Of a stretch of 64,000 nt of DNA, positions 55,052 through 64,000 are shown piece by piece. The translations under genes and the position numbers were made by a program. The notes under the pieces were generated by a model. The model was not told the DNA's origin. It saw nothing but the letters and a program-made list of their open reading frames with translations, and did not search any database. Every line of letters starts with the position of its first letter. Within the stretch, counting starts at the first letter, position 1. Source of the DNA: an uncultured Barnesiella sp. (lineage in GTDB: Bacteria > Bacteroidota > Bacteroidia > Bacteroidales > Barnesiellaceae_A); NCBI GenBank assembly GCA_944321085.1, contig CALUJY010000002.1, positions 62,001 to 126,000 of the forward strand. The letters run 5' to 3'.

Positions 55052-55095
55052 GGCGCATAGTCAGTGATAGAAAGTTACAAAGTAAAAATCACATT

Positions 55096-55707
55096 ATGAT
55101 AGTAATCGGTATAGCTGGAGGCACGGGGTCGGGAAAAACGACGGTTGTGCGTAAGATAATAGAGAGCTTCAATGAAGGCGAGGTCGCTGTAATTCCGCAA
55201 GATTCTTATTATCGCGACAATAGTGATATGCCTCTCGAAGAACGGCAAAAGCTCAATTTCGACGAACCTGCCGCCATAGAATGGGAATTGTTGGTAAAGC
55301 ACTTGAAACAGCTTAAAGAAGGCCATGCAGTAGAGCAGCCCACTTATTCGTATCTTACCTGTACACGACTGCCTGAGACCATTCATGTAGAGCCCCGGGA
55401 TATAATCATTGTCGAGGGTATCCTAATTCTATGCGACCCGGCATTGCGCGACATGCTCGACATAAAAATATTTGTCGACGCTGACAGTGACGAGCGCCTT
55501 ATTAGAGTTATCAATCGCGACATCATAGAGCGTGGTCGGACGGTAGAGATGGTCTTAGAGCGGTATGAGCGAGTGTTACGTCCCATGCATCTGCAACACA
55601 TAGAACCGACCAAACGCTATGCCGACCTTATCATCCCGCAAGGTGGACATAATACCGTTGCCATAGAAATGATGAAAGACTATATATCGCACAAGTTACG
55701 TCTGTAA
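55096..55707 (+). CDS. udk: Uridine kinase
   Basis: The 203-aa kinase has the P-loop GIAGGTGSGKTTVV at the N-terminus, QDSYYRDNS, FDEPAAIEW, and YEQPTYSYLT-like YSYLTCTRLPET, all typical. The RDIIERGRTVEMV lid arginine segment follows. It phosphorylates uridine and cytidine for pyrimidine salvage. Its stop is 8 bases before the MltF-like gene. Confidence 0.95.
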   Translation: MIVIGIAGGTGSGKTTVVRKIIESFNEGEVAVIPQDSYYRDNSDMPLEERQKLNFDEPAAIEWELLVKHLKQLKEGHAVEQPTYSYLTCTRLPETIHVEPRDIIIVEGILILCDPALRDMLDIKIFVDADSDERLIRVINRDIIERGRTVEMVLERYERVLRPMHLQHIEPTKRYADLIIPQGGHNTVAIEMMKDYISHKLRL

Positions 55708-55715
55708 ATTTACCC

Positions 55716-57113
55716 ATGCGTCGTTTAGTCTCTCCTATATATATATTGTTGTCGTTACTGCTTACTGTTCTTGTTGCCGCATGCGGCAGTCATAAGAATG
55801 GCGAGCAAGAAGGTACTGCATGCGATTGGGACTCGATAAAGGCGCGTGGCGAGTTGCGGATACTTACATTGTACAGCTCTACATCGTATTTCTTTTATAA
55901 AGGCGAGGAACGAGGTTATGAATATGAGCTTATAAAACGATTTGCCGATGACCATGAATTATCGACGACAGTTATTGTGGCCGATAATATAGCCCATCTC
56001 ACGGAGATGCTGCTCAATGGCGATGGGGATGTCATAGCATACGAAATGCCGGTTACCAGCGATACGAAAAAAAACATGATACATTGTGGCCCCGAAGTAG
56101 TTTCGAATCAAGTATTGGTGCAATCTACCCGCAACAAACCTCTCATTACCAATGTAACAGACCTCGTCGGGAAAGATGTGTATGTAGAGCGCGGGTCGAA
56201 ATATGAAGAGCGTATCAGTAATCTCAATGAAGAATTGGGTGGCGGTATAAAGGTACACTGTATCAATCGCGATACGGTAGTGACGGAAGACCTTATAGAA
56301 ATGGTATCGAAAGGCGAAATACCATACACTCTTGCCGATGAAAACTTGGCGAGACTCAATCGCACATACTATCCCAATATCAATATCTCTTTGGCTGTGA
56401 GCTTCCCGCAGCGTTCACAGTGGGCTGTGCGTTCCGATGCACCGCATTTGGCGGCCGAGATAGACCGTTGGGTCGATGCCAATGGTACTTCTGAAAGCTA
56501 TAAAGCTATATCGAAACGATATTTCGAGCAGGAAAAACGCTCATCATCGAGAGTAATACTCTCTGTCGAGAAGGGTCGGATTTCGAAATACGACAATATA
56601 TTCAAGCGCGTAGCCAAAGAGACGGGGTGGGACTGGCGTATGTTGGCTGCCATAGCCTATCATGAGTCGCGATTCGATACCAGTGTCGTCTCTTGGGCAG
56701 GTGCCCGAGGGTTGATGCAACTCATGCCCGGTACGGCTGCCGCATTTGGATTACAAGCCGATAGCATTGAATATCCCGAACCCAATATAAGAGCTGCGGC
56801 AAAATCGCTTGTCAGTGTCGAAAAAAACTTTGCCAAAATCGATAACGAACGCGAAAAGATGTGTTTTATACTCGCAGCATACAATGCCGGGCTGGGGCAT
56901 GTATATGATGCTATTGCGTTGGCACAAAAGTATCATTTACAACCCGATGTGTGGACTGGTGAGGTAGAAAATGCCATGCTCATGAAAGCCAACCCCGAGT
57001 ATTTCAATGATGAAGTGTGCCGCTTTGGTTATATCAGGGGACGACAAACTGTATCGTATGTGCGCGAAGTTATGGCGTTGTATAAATTGTATTGCGAAAA
57101 GATACCCGAATGA
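55716..57113 (+). CDS. MltF-like membrane-bound lytic transglycosylase lipoprotein
   Basis: The 465-aa product has a lipoprotein signal (LLSLLLTVLVAACG). An amino-acid-binding-protein-like domain follows (about 45-280; GELRILTLYSSTSYFFYKG). It ends with an SLT domain with YHESRFDTSVVSWAGARGLM, where the catalytic Glu is in HESRF, and LMPGTAAAFG. This architecture is that of MltF, which cleaves peptidoglycan to 1,6-anhydromuropeptides at the outer membrane. A terminator hairpin follows. Confidence 0.92.
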   Translation: MRRLVSPIYILLSLLLTVLVAACGSHKNGEQEGTACDWDSIKARGELRILTLYSSTSYFFYKGEERGYEYELIKRFADDHELSTTVIVADNIAHLTEMLLNGDGDVIAYEMPVTSDTKKNMIHCGPEVVSNQVLVQSTRNKPLITNVTDLVGKDVYVERGSKYEERISNLNEELGGGIKVHCINRDTVVTEDLIEMVSKGEIPYTLADENLARLNRTYYPNINISLAVSFPQRSQWAVRSDAPHLAAEIDRWVDANGTSESYKAISKRYFEQEKRSSSRVILSVEKGRISKYDNIFKRVAKETGWDWRMLAAIAYHESRFDTSVVSWAGARGLMQLMPGTAAAFGLQADSIEYPEPNIRAAAKSLVSVEKNFAKIDNEREKMCFILAAYNAGLGHVYDAIALAQKYHLQPDVWTGEVENAMLMKANPEYFNDEVCRFGYIRGRQTVSYVREVMALYKLYCEKIPE

Positions 57114-57208
57114 CCCATAAAAAATAGGTCGTTATTATAGTTTAAGTCGAAAAAAATCACGATATTTGCATCCGTTTTGCAGATAGAATAGGACGGTATG
57201 CCCTAAAT

Positions 57209-57237
57209 AGCCCTAAAAATAGGGGCTGAGGCTTTTT
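57209..57237 (+). terminator. Terminator after the MltF-like gene
   Basis: AGCCCTA and TAGGGGCT (57209-57215, 57220-57227) pair with one bulge, followed after five bases by TTTTT. Confidence 0.5.
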
Positions 57238-57255
57238 CTATACGATAAAAAGCTA

Positions 57256-57263
57256 TATATTTG
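57256..57263 (+). promoter_or_regulatory. -7 promoter element of the HU gene
   Basis: TATATTTG matches TAnnTTTG exactly, 54 bases before the ATG at 57317. A good -33 TTG is not evident. Confidence 0.5.
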
Positions 57264-57316
57264 CAACTCAAAAAATTAGAAATATATAATTAGTATAATC
57301 GTAAAACGTTACAGAC

Positions 57317-57589
57317 ATGACAAAAGCTGACATCGTAAACGAGATTTCAAAGAGCACCGGCATCGAAAAAGCCGTTGTGCTTGAAACTGTCGAGAAATTT
57401 ATGGAAACTGTAAAAAGTTCTTTGAGTAAAGGCGAACCTGTATATTTGAGAGGTTTTGGTAGCTTTATCGTAAAGATGCGTGCACAGAAAACTGCCCGTA
57501 ATATTTCGAAAGAGACCACCATCATCATACCTGCACATAACATACCGGCATTCAAGCCCGCAAAGACCTTTATGAACGACGTGAAATAA
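57317..57589 (+). CDS. HU/IHF-family DNA-bending protein
   Basis: The 90-aa protein has the classic HU layout: an N-terminal helix-turn-helix (MTKADIVNEISKSTGIEK), the GFGSFIVKMR strand and an arm ending (NIPAFKPAKTF). The proline of the arm is present in FKPAK. It forms a dimer that bends DNA. It is followed closely by a tiny basic protein gene, so the two may be expressed together at high level. Confidence 0.95.
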   Translation: MTKADIVNEISKSTGIEKAVVLETVEKFMETVKSSLSKGEPVYLRGFGSFIVKMRAQKTARNISKETTIIIPAHNIPAFKPAKTFMNDVK

Positions 57590-57642
57590 TCTGTGCAGAT
57601 TGATTTTACTGATTTTTCATTGAACTCTAAAAATAATACACT

Positions 57643-57732
57643 ATGCCTAACGGTAAAAAAAGAAAAGGTCACAAGATGGCCACGCACAAACGTAAAAAAA
57701 GACTGAGAAAGAATCGTCATAAGAAGAAATAA
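57643..57732 (+). CDS. 29-residue basic protein, AURKAIP1/COX24-like
   Basis: This gene is only 29 codons: MPNGKKRKGHKM followed by ATHKRKKRLRKNRHKKK and TAA at 57730-57732. The Lys/Arg-rich tail resembles the C-terminal COX24/AURKAIP1 motif (KHKRKKxxK), found in mitochondrial ribosomal protein mS38. I recall similarly short proteins in other Bacteroidota. A ribosome-associated role is the best guess. The gene is 53 bases after HU and is followed by a strong hairpin. Confidence 0.75.
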   Translation: MPNGKKRKGHKMATHKRKKRLRKNRHKKK

Positions 57733-57774
57733 TCTAATTCTTGCTGTGACAAGACTTTTAAGTTTAAGTGCAGA

Positions 57775-57818
57775 AAAGAACAAACTTACTGATGGTTTTT
57801 GTCATAAGTTTGTTCTTT
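57775..57818 (+). terminator. Terminator after the basic small protein
   Basis: Perfect 14-bp arms AAAGAACAAACTTA (57775-57788) and TAAGTTTGTTCTTT (57805-57818). The end of the right arm is T-rich, but no clean T-run follows. Confidence 0.55.
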
Positions 57819-57910
57819 CTGCTTACAAGCACGTCTTTGTGCAAGACAAGGCTTCGGGAAGTAGCCTATAAAAAATTTCCCTCGACAATAAGTAACCTAA
57901 AAGTAATATT

Positions 57911-59488
57911 ATGTCATCTGAACTCGTAGTTGACGTACAGCCCAAAGAGGTCTCTATTGCACTGCTCGAAAACAAACGCCTTGTAGAGCTGCAAAAAGAG
58001 CCCCATAATACTCCCTACGCCGTGGGGAATATCTATTTGGGACGCGTCAAAAAATTAATGCCGGGTTTGAATGCAGCATTTGTCGATGTAGGTTACGAAA
58101 AGGATGCTTTTTTACATTACCTCGATTTGGGACCATATTTCACATCAAGTGCTGTATATGTGAAGTACCATCGTGGTGAGAATAAAAAAAATGTGTCGCT
58201 ATCCAAGTTTACCATGCAGAAACCTTTCGACAAGGATAGCACCATCGCCGATGCCCTTACGGTAGGTCAGGAAATACTTGTACAAATAACCAAAGAACCT
58301 ATCTCAACAAAAGGTCCTCGTCTTACGGGAGAGATTTCGTTTGCCGGACGTTTTTTGGTTCTTATTCCTTTTTCCGATAAAGTATCGGTATCGCAAAAAA
58401 TAAAATCGAATGAAGAGCGTGCCCGTTTGAGGCAGCTCATACAAAGCATTAAACCCAAAAATTTTGGGGTGATAGTGCGTACTGTCGCCGAAGGCAAGCG
58501 TGTTGCCGAACTCAATAACGAGATGAAGTCGCTTGTGAAGAGTTGGGAAGACAGTATCGACAAAATGAAAAAGAAACCCAAAGCTCCAGCCCTCGTTTAC
58601 GAAGAGACGAGTAGGGCGGTGGGTATGCTGAGGGATATATTCAGCCCGTCGTTCGAGCATATCTATGTCAACGACAGTGCGACTTACCAGCAAATACACA
58701 ATTATGTAAGTGTAATAGCTCCCGAGCTCGAAGGTATCGTAAAACTCTACGACGGCGAGTTGCCTATCTTCGACAATTTCGGTCTTACCAAACAGGTGAA
58801 ATCTTCGTTTGGGAAAACCGTCTCTTTCAAAAGCGGAGCTTATATTATTATTGAGCATACCGAGGCGTTGCATGTCATAGATGTCAACAGCGGCAACCGT
58901 TCCAAATCGGCTACCAACCAAGAGAGCAACGCCATAGAGGTCAATATGAATGCTGCCGAAGAGATTGCCCGGCAGTTGAGGCTGAGAGATATGGGCGGTA
59001 TCATCGTCATAGATTTTATTGATATGGCCGATGCCGATAACCGCCAAAAGCTCTATGACCGTATGCGGGAACTGATGGCAGGCGACCGTGCCCGACATAA
59101 TATTCTGCCGTTGACCAAATTCGGGCTTATGCAAATAACCCGTCAACGGGTACGTCCTGCACTCGATATAACGACGAGCGAAGAGTGTCCTACTTGTCAT
59201 GGAAAAGGCATTATACAACCATCGATGCTATTTACCGACCGTCTCGAAGATAAGATAGCATACATGGTATTGAAACTGAAAAAAAACGACTTCACGCTAC
59301 ACCTGCATCCTTACGTAGCAGCTTATATCGATAAAGGGGGATTTTTCTCCCTCAAATGGCAATGGAAACGAAAATATTCGTTCCGTTTCAAAATCATACC
59401 CGACCAATCGCTCGCGTTGCTCGAATACAAATTCTTCGACAAGGAACGCAATGAGCTCGATATGAAAGAGGAGCTGGAAATAAAATAA
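57911..59488 (+). CDS. rng: Ribonuclease G/E family endoribonuclease
   Basis: The 525-aa protein has the S1 domain at the N-terminus (YLGRVKKLMPGLNAAFVDVG, residues 43-62) and the catalytic DNase I-like site with IDVNSGN and IVIDFIDM. The zinc-link is CPTCHGKG. There is no long C-terminal degradosome tail, so it is an RNase G-type enzyme. It trims 16S rRNA and decays mRNA. The start is ATG 57911; no exact -7 box is seen before it. Confidence 0.93.
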   Translation: MSSELVVDVQPKEVSIALLENKRLVELQKEPHNTPYAVGNIYLGRVKKLMPGLNAAFVDVGYEKDAFLHYLDLGPYFTSSAVYVKYHRGENKKNVSLSKFTMQKPFDKDSTIADALTVGQEILVQITKEPISTKGPRLTGEISFAGRFLVLIPFSDKVSVSQKIKSNEERARLRQLIQSIKPKNFGVIVRTVAEGKRVAELNNEMKSLVKSWEDSIDKMKKKPKAPALVYEETSRAVGMLRDIFSPSFEHIYVNDSATYQQIHNYVSVIAPELEGIVKLYDGELPIFDNFGLTKQVKSSFGKTVSFKSGAYIIIEHTEALHVIDVNSGNRSKSATNQESNAIEVNMNAAEEIARQLRLRDMGGIIVIDFIDMADADNRQKLYDRMRELMAGDRARHNILPLTKFGLMQITRQRVRPALDITTSEECPTCHGKGIIQPSMLFTDRLEDKIAYMVLKLKKNDFTLHLHPYVAAYIDKGGFFSLKWQWKRKYSFRFKIIPDQSLALLEYKFFDKERNELDMKEELEIK

Positions 59489-59520
59489 TAATAATATACC
59501 GGCTTCTTGTCTGTTATATA

Positions 59521-59550
59521 ACGCGGTAACTCGTAAAAGGGTTACCGCGT
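59521..59550 (+). terminator. rng terminator
   Basis: ACGCGGTAAC (59521-59530) and GTTACCGCGT (59541-59550) form a perfect 10-bp stem, followed by TGTTAATTAT. Confidence 0.6.
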
Positions 59551-59588
59551 TGTTAATTATCGGTTGAAAGAAAAGATGGCTGCTTTGT

Positions 59589-59618
59589 TTTGTCTTTCTT
59601 GCGTTTGCGTTATCTTTG
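59589..59618 (+). promoter_or_regulatory. Promoter of the ADP-ribosylglycohydrolase gene
   Basis: TTTG (59589-59592), an 18-base spacer and TATCTTTG (59611-59618), 70 bases before the ATG. Confidence 0.6.
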
Positions 59619-59687
59619 TTGAGAACAAGAAGACTATTTCTCGTCGTATATTGCATAGGATAGGAGACAAGGTAATATGATATAAAT

Positions 59688-60485
59688 ATGATAGGCGCAA
59701 TTATAGGAGATATTGTAGGAAGCATCTATGAGTTCGATAATATTCGCACCAAAGACTTCCCGTTTTTTACATCAGAGCAGGATTATACCGACGATACCAT
59801 TCTTACCGTAGCTACGGCCGATTGGTTGCTGCATGGCGGTTCCCCAGAACAGTACTATTTGGGGTATGCCATACGTCATCCATATCCTATGGGAAGCTAT
59901 GGCGAAGGCTTCGTTTCATGGGTAAAGCGTGCGCAACGAGGTTTAGGCTTTGCGCCGTACAATAGCTGCGGTAACGGGTCGGCCATGCGGATCGGACCGG
60001 TGGGGTGGGCTTTCGACACGGAAGAGAAGACGCTCGAAGCAGCCCGGGTGTCAGCTGCCTGTACGCACAATCATCCCGAGGGTATCAAGGGCGCACAAGC
60101 AGTGGCGTTGTGTATCTTCATGGCACGCAAGGGAGAAAGCAAAGAGGCAATCCGTAAGGCAGTGGAAACCAAGTATGGCTATGACCTCGGTTTTACATGC
60201 GACGAAATACGTCCGTCTTATACGTGGGGTGCAACCTGCCAAGATACAGTTCCTCAATCTATCAGAGCATTTATCGATGGCACCGACTTCGAGGATTGCA
60301 TACGCAATGCCATATCCATAGGGGGCGACAGCGATACACTGGCCTGCATTACCGGCAGTATAGCCGAGGCTTTTTATGGAGTACCGTGCGATATGTCCGA
60401 CAAGGCTATGGCATATCTGTCGGACGACTTGCGTAATATAGTGTCGGACTTCGAGGCTCGTTATGGTGCCCGAATAATCAGATAA
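59688..60485 (+). CDS. ADP-ribosylglycohydrolase family protein
   Basis: The 265-aa product has the di-magnesium motifs of ARH/DraG proteins: GAIIGDIVGSIYEF at the N-terminus, QDYTDDTILTVATADWL, and the C-terminal SIGGDSDTLACITGSIAEA. It removes ADP-ribose from a protein or nucleic acid; the target is unknown. It heads a three-gene operon with an alcohol dehydrogenase and a phosphatase, 26 bases from the next gene. Confidence 0.92.
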   Translation: MIGAIIGDIVGSIYEFDNIRTKDFPFFTSEQDYTDDTILTVATADWLLHGGSPEQYYLGYAIRHPYPMGSYGEGFVSWVKRAQRGLGFAPYNSCGNGSAMRIGPVGWAFDTEEKTLEAARVSAACTHNHPEGIKGAQAVALCIFMARKGESKEAIRKAVETKYGYDLGFTCDEIRPSYTWGATCQDTVPQSIRAFIDGTDFEDCIRNAISIGGDSDTLACITGSIAEAFYGVPCDMSDKAMAYLSDDLRNIVSDFEARYGARIIR

Positions 60486-60511
60486 AAGATAACTATCAAA
60501 AAAATAAGAAT

Positions 60512-61549
60512 ATGCTTGCATATACGTATATAGGAAGAGGTGACTTTCGGTTGCAAGAAAAACCGTTGCCTCAGTTACAAGATGCCCGCGATGCCATAGT
60601 ACGCATGACGCTTGGCAGTATTTGTACGAGCGATTTGCACATTAAACATGGCAGCGTGCCACGCGCTGTTCCGGGTATCACAGTGGGGCATGAGATGGTC
60701 GGTGTGGTAGAAAGTGTAGGTAGTGGCGTTACAAATGTACAGCATGGCGACAGGGTAGTAGTTAATGTAGAGACATTTTGTGGCGAATGTTTTTTCTGTC
60801 GTCACGGATTTGTAAATAATTGTACCGATTCGCATGGCGGCTGGGCATTGGGCTGCCGCATAGATGGAGGACAGGCCGAGTATGTGCGTGTACCATATGC
60901 CGATTGCGGATTGACCCGCATCCCCGACAATGTAAGCGACGAGCAAGCTCTCTTTGTGGGCGATATTTTGGCAACCGGTTATTGGGCAGCACGTATCTCG
61001 GAGATAACATGCGATGATACGCTCCTGATTATCGGGGCAGGACCTACCGGTGTATGTGCTTTATTGTGCGCCATGTTACATGCGCCTCGTCGCATTATTG
61101 TATGTGAGAAGTCGCCCGAGCGCATGCGTTTTGTGCGAGAATATTATCCCGAAGTTTTGGTGACAACGCCCGATGAGTGTATCGACTTTGTGCACGCTCA
61201 TAGTGAACATGGCGGAGCCGATGTGGTGATGGATGTAGCCGGAGCCGACGATACTTTTCGTTTGGCATGGCAATGTGCGCGTCCCAATGCCATTGTTACT
61301 ATTGTGGCGTTATACGATAAACCGCAGTGCTTGCCTTTACCCGATATGTATGGCAAGAATCTGACATTCAAGACCGGAGGTGTCGATGGGTGCGACTGTG
61401 AGGCGATACTACGCCTTATAGCCGAAGGTAAAATCGATACTACGCCGCTTATTACACACCGCTTTCCGCTGTCGCGAATAGATGAAGCATACAGTATTTT
61501 TGAAAATCGACTCGATGGAGTTATAAAAATAGCTATAACCAATGACTGA
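60512..61549 (+). CDS. Zinc-dependent alcohol dehydrogenase (MDR family)
   Basis: The 345-aa protein has the GroES-like N-terminal domain with a catalytic zinc site (CTSDLHIKHG; GHEMVGVVESVGSG). The structural zinc-binding cluster CGECFFCRHGFVNNC has four Cys. The Rossmann domain carries GAGPTGVCALLCA. It oxidises a secondary alcohol or polyol with NAD(P); the closest kin are Tdh/sorbitol-type enzymes, but the substrate is unclear. Its stop overlaps the next ATG by 8 bases. Confidence 0.9.
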   Translation: MLAYTYIGRGDFRLQEKPLPQLQDARDAIVRMTLGSICTSDLHIKHGSVPRAVPGITVGHEMVGVVESVGSGVTNVQHGDRVVVNVETFCGECFFCRHGFVNNCTDSHGGWALGCRIDGGQAEYVRVPYADCGLTRIPDNVSDEQALFVGDILATGYWAARISEITCDDTLLIIGAGPTGVCALLCAMLHAPRRIIVCEKSPERMRFVREYYPEVLVTTPDECIDFVHAHSEHGGADVVMDVAGADDTFRLAWQCARPNAIVTIVALYDKPQCLPLPDMYGKNLTFKTGGVDGCDCEAILRLIAEGKIDTTPLITHRFPLSRIDEAYSIFENRLDGVIKIAITND

Positions 61550-62249
61550 AAAAGAAATAAAGAAAAAACCTATTGTTGCTATTGGCGATATACACGGGCT
61601 TGATTATTGGCGAGCTATTGTACAGCGACATCCCGATTGTCTTACGGTTTTCTTGGGCGATTATTTAGACCCTTATGATGTAATCCCGCGCAGTGCGTTG
61701 CTCGATAACTTACGTGCTATCATCGAATTGAAGAAAACTCGCCCCGACGATGTCGTGCTGCTCTTGGGCAACCACGACATGCACTATTTCAGTCCTTATG
61801 CAAGAATGGGTACGCGTTTCGATGGCGAGATATGCAAAGAGGCGTCAGGCCTGTTTTTAGATAGTCTTCATCTGTTCCGATATGCCTATCAGGAGGGAAA
61901 TAGAGTGTTTACCCATGCAGGTATTTCGCAATGGTGGTGGTTGGATGATTTTCATGGCGACGATACGCGTCCGATAGCCGAGCAACTCAATAACCCGTCG
62001 GAAGAGCAGATGAGCGCTCTGTGTCGTATAGGGCATGCCCGTGGCGGAGAATATGGCCGACATGGAGGTATCTTCTGGGCTGATAGCAAAGAACTATGGA
62101 ATCCCCTTCATGGATATACACAGATAGTAGGCCATAATCCGGTGCCGGAGATTACGACTCGCGAAGGCGACGAAGGGGCTAAAATTGTATTTTGCGATAG
62201 TTTGCGTCATGGCAACTATCTCTTTATCGATGACTCGGAAGCTGTTTGA
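61542..62249 (+). CDS. Calcineurin-like metallophosphoesterase
   Basis: The 235-aa protein has the expected metal motifs: IGDIHGLDYW, FLGDYLDPYDV, LLGNHDMHYF, THAGISQ and VGHNPVP. It is cytoplasmic. It may be a protein phosphatase or act on dinucleotides. It overlaps the alcohol dehydrogenase gene by 8 bases, so translation is coupled. The substrate is unknown. Confidence 0.9.
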   Translation: MTEKEIKKKPIVAIGDIHGLDYWRAIVQRHPDCLTVFLGDYLDPYDVIPRSALLDNLRAIIELKKTRPDDVVLLLGNHDMHYFSPYARMGTRFDGEICKEASGLFLDSLHLFRYAYQEGNRVFTHAGISQWWWLDDFHGDDTRPIAEQLNNPSEEQMSALCRIGHARGGEYGRHGGIFWADSKELWNPLHGYTQIVGHNPVPEITTREGDEGAKIVFCDSLRHGNYLFIDDSEAV

Positions 62250-62312
62250 TATATATCGTTGAGTACAAAAGATTTTTGTGTGACAAAAATGAAATCTTAC
62301 CGAATAAATTGT

Positions 62313-62320
62313 TAACTTTG
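62313..62320 (+). promoter_or_regulatory. -7 promoter element of thrS
   Basis: TAACTTTG is an exact TAnnTTTG match, with transcription expected near 62326, just before the leader hairpin. No clear -33 box was seen. Confidence 0.5.
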
Positions 62321-62328
62321 TCGCTCGT

Positions 62329-62359
62329 AAAAACGGAGGCGAGAATATCGCTCGTTTTT
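62329..62359 (+). terminator. 5'-leader hairpin of thrS (terminator-like)
   Basis: The stem AAAAACG/CGTTTTT (62329-62335, 62353-62359) continues after an internal loop with GCGA/TCGC (62339-62342, 62348-62351). The right arm ends in TTTTT, like an intrinsic terminator, yet it sits between the -7 box and the thrS ATG. An alternative pairing of TCGCTCG at 62321 with CGGAGGCGA is possible. Confidence 0.45.
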
Positions 62360-62396
62360 ATTAAGTGTATTTGTAATTGATTAGTAACAAAAAGAT

Positions 62397-64000
<1,604 letters not shown>

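Overview
The window is chromosomal DNA of a Bacteroidales bacterium (phylum Bacteroidota), possibly a Barnesiella/Coprobacter/Muribaculaceae-type gut anaerobe; the genus is a guess. The evidence is the promoter style (-33 TTTG/TTG and -7 TAnnTTTG), the lack of strong Shine-Dalgarno sites, a TonB receptor with a carboxypeptidase-like N-terminal domain, and a gene order (guaB, parvulins, OstA, mutL; tig, clpP, clpX, recQ) familiar from this order. I saw no rRNA, tRNA or CRISPR array.

Layout. 1-6143 (minus): DUF349 protein (cut by the left edge), M16 protease, cyclophilin lipoprotein, Maf, KdsC-like phosphatase, a Rossmann protein and a nitroreductase. 6278-8719 (plus): TonB-dependent receptor, separated by a perfect hairpin from a convergent GltD/NfnB-type flavoprotein (8881-10188). 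10475-24395 (plus): an eleven-gene accessory island of eukaryote-like phospho-signalling and AAA+ proteins. 24525-34190 (plus): a candidate small RNA, guaB, three periplasmic folding-factor genes, an OstA/LptA-like protein and mutL. 34249-37487 (minus): NlpC/P60 endopeptidase, dipeptide epimerase and GH53 galactanase, which looks like murein-peptide salvage plus a glycan hydrolase. 37518-42365: a remnant of a mobilizable element with an oriT-like palindrome, a MobV-type relaxase and a visibly AT-rich three-gene operon that ends in a deiminase split at an A_AAA_AAG site. 42366-45244 (minus): lgt, an EamA transporter and DAHP synthase/chorismate mutase. 45451-62249 (plus): an acidic hypothetical protein, tig, clpP, clpX, recQ, lepA, purM, udk, an MltF-like transglycosylase, HU, a 29-residue basic protein, RNase G, ADP-ribosylglycohydrolase, a zinc alcohol dehydrogenase and a metallophosphatase. 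62397-64000: thrS, cut by the right edge.

The island at 10475-24395 is the best candidate for an undescribed system. It encodes a membrane-anchored Ser/Thr kinase with seven N-terminal DKTL-type threonine repeats, a zinc-ribbon FHA protein (phosphothreonine reader), a PP2C phosphatase (eraser), a four-module CbxX/SpoVK-like AAA+ protein with its own zinc ribbon, a truncated pseudo-AAA paralogue without a P-loop, a five-ribbon scaffold-like protein, a DUF1963 protein and helical adaptor-like proteins at both ends. Two end proteins share a YGIxWxSPxxxN motif. A reasonable model is a writer/reader/eraser module controlling an AAA+ remodelling machine; substrate and trigger cannot be seen. The other notable points are the possible programmed -1 frameshift in the deiminase, the candidate small RNA before guaB and the hairpin at the 5' end of the thrS transcript.
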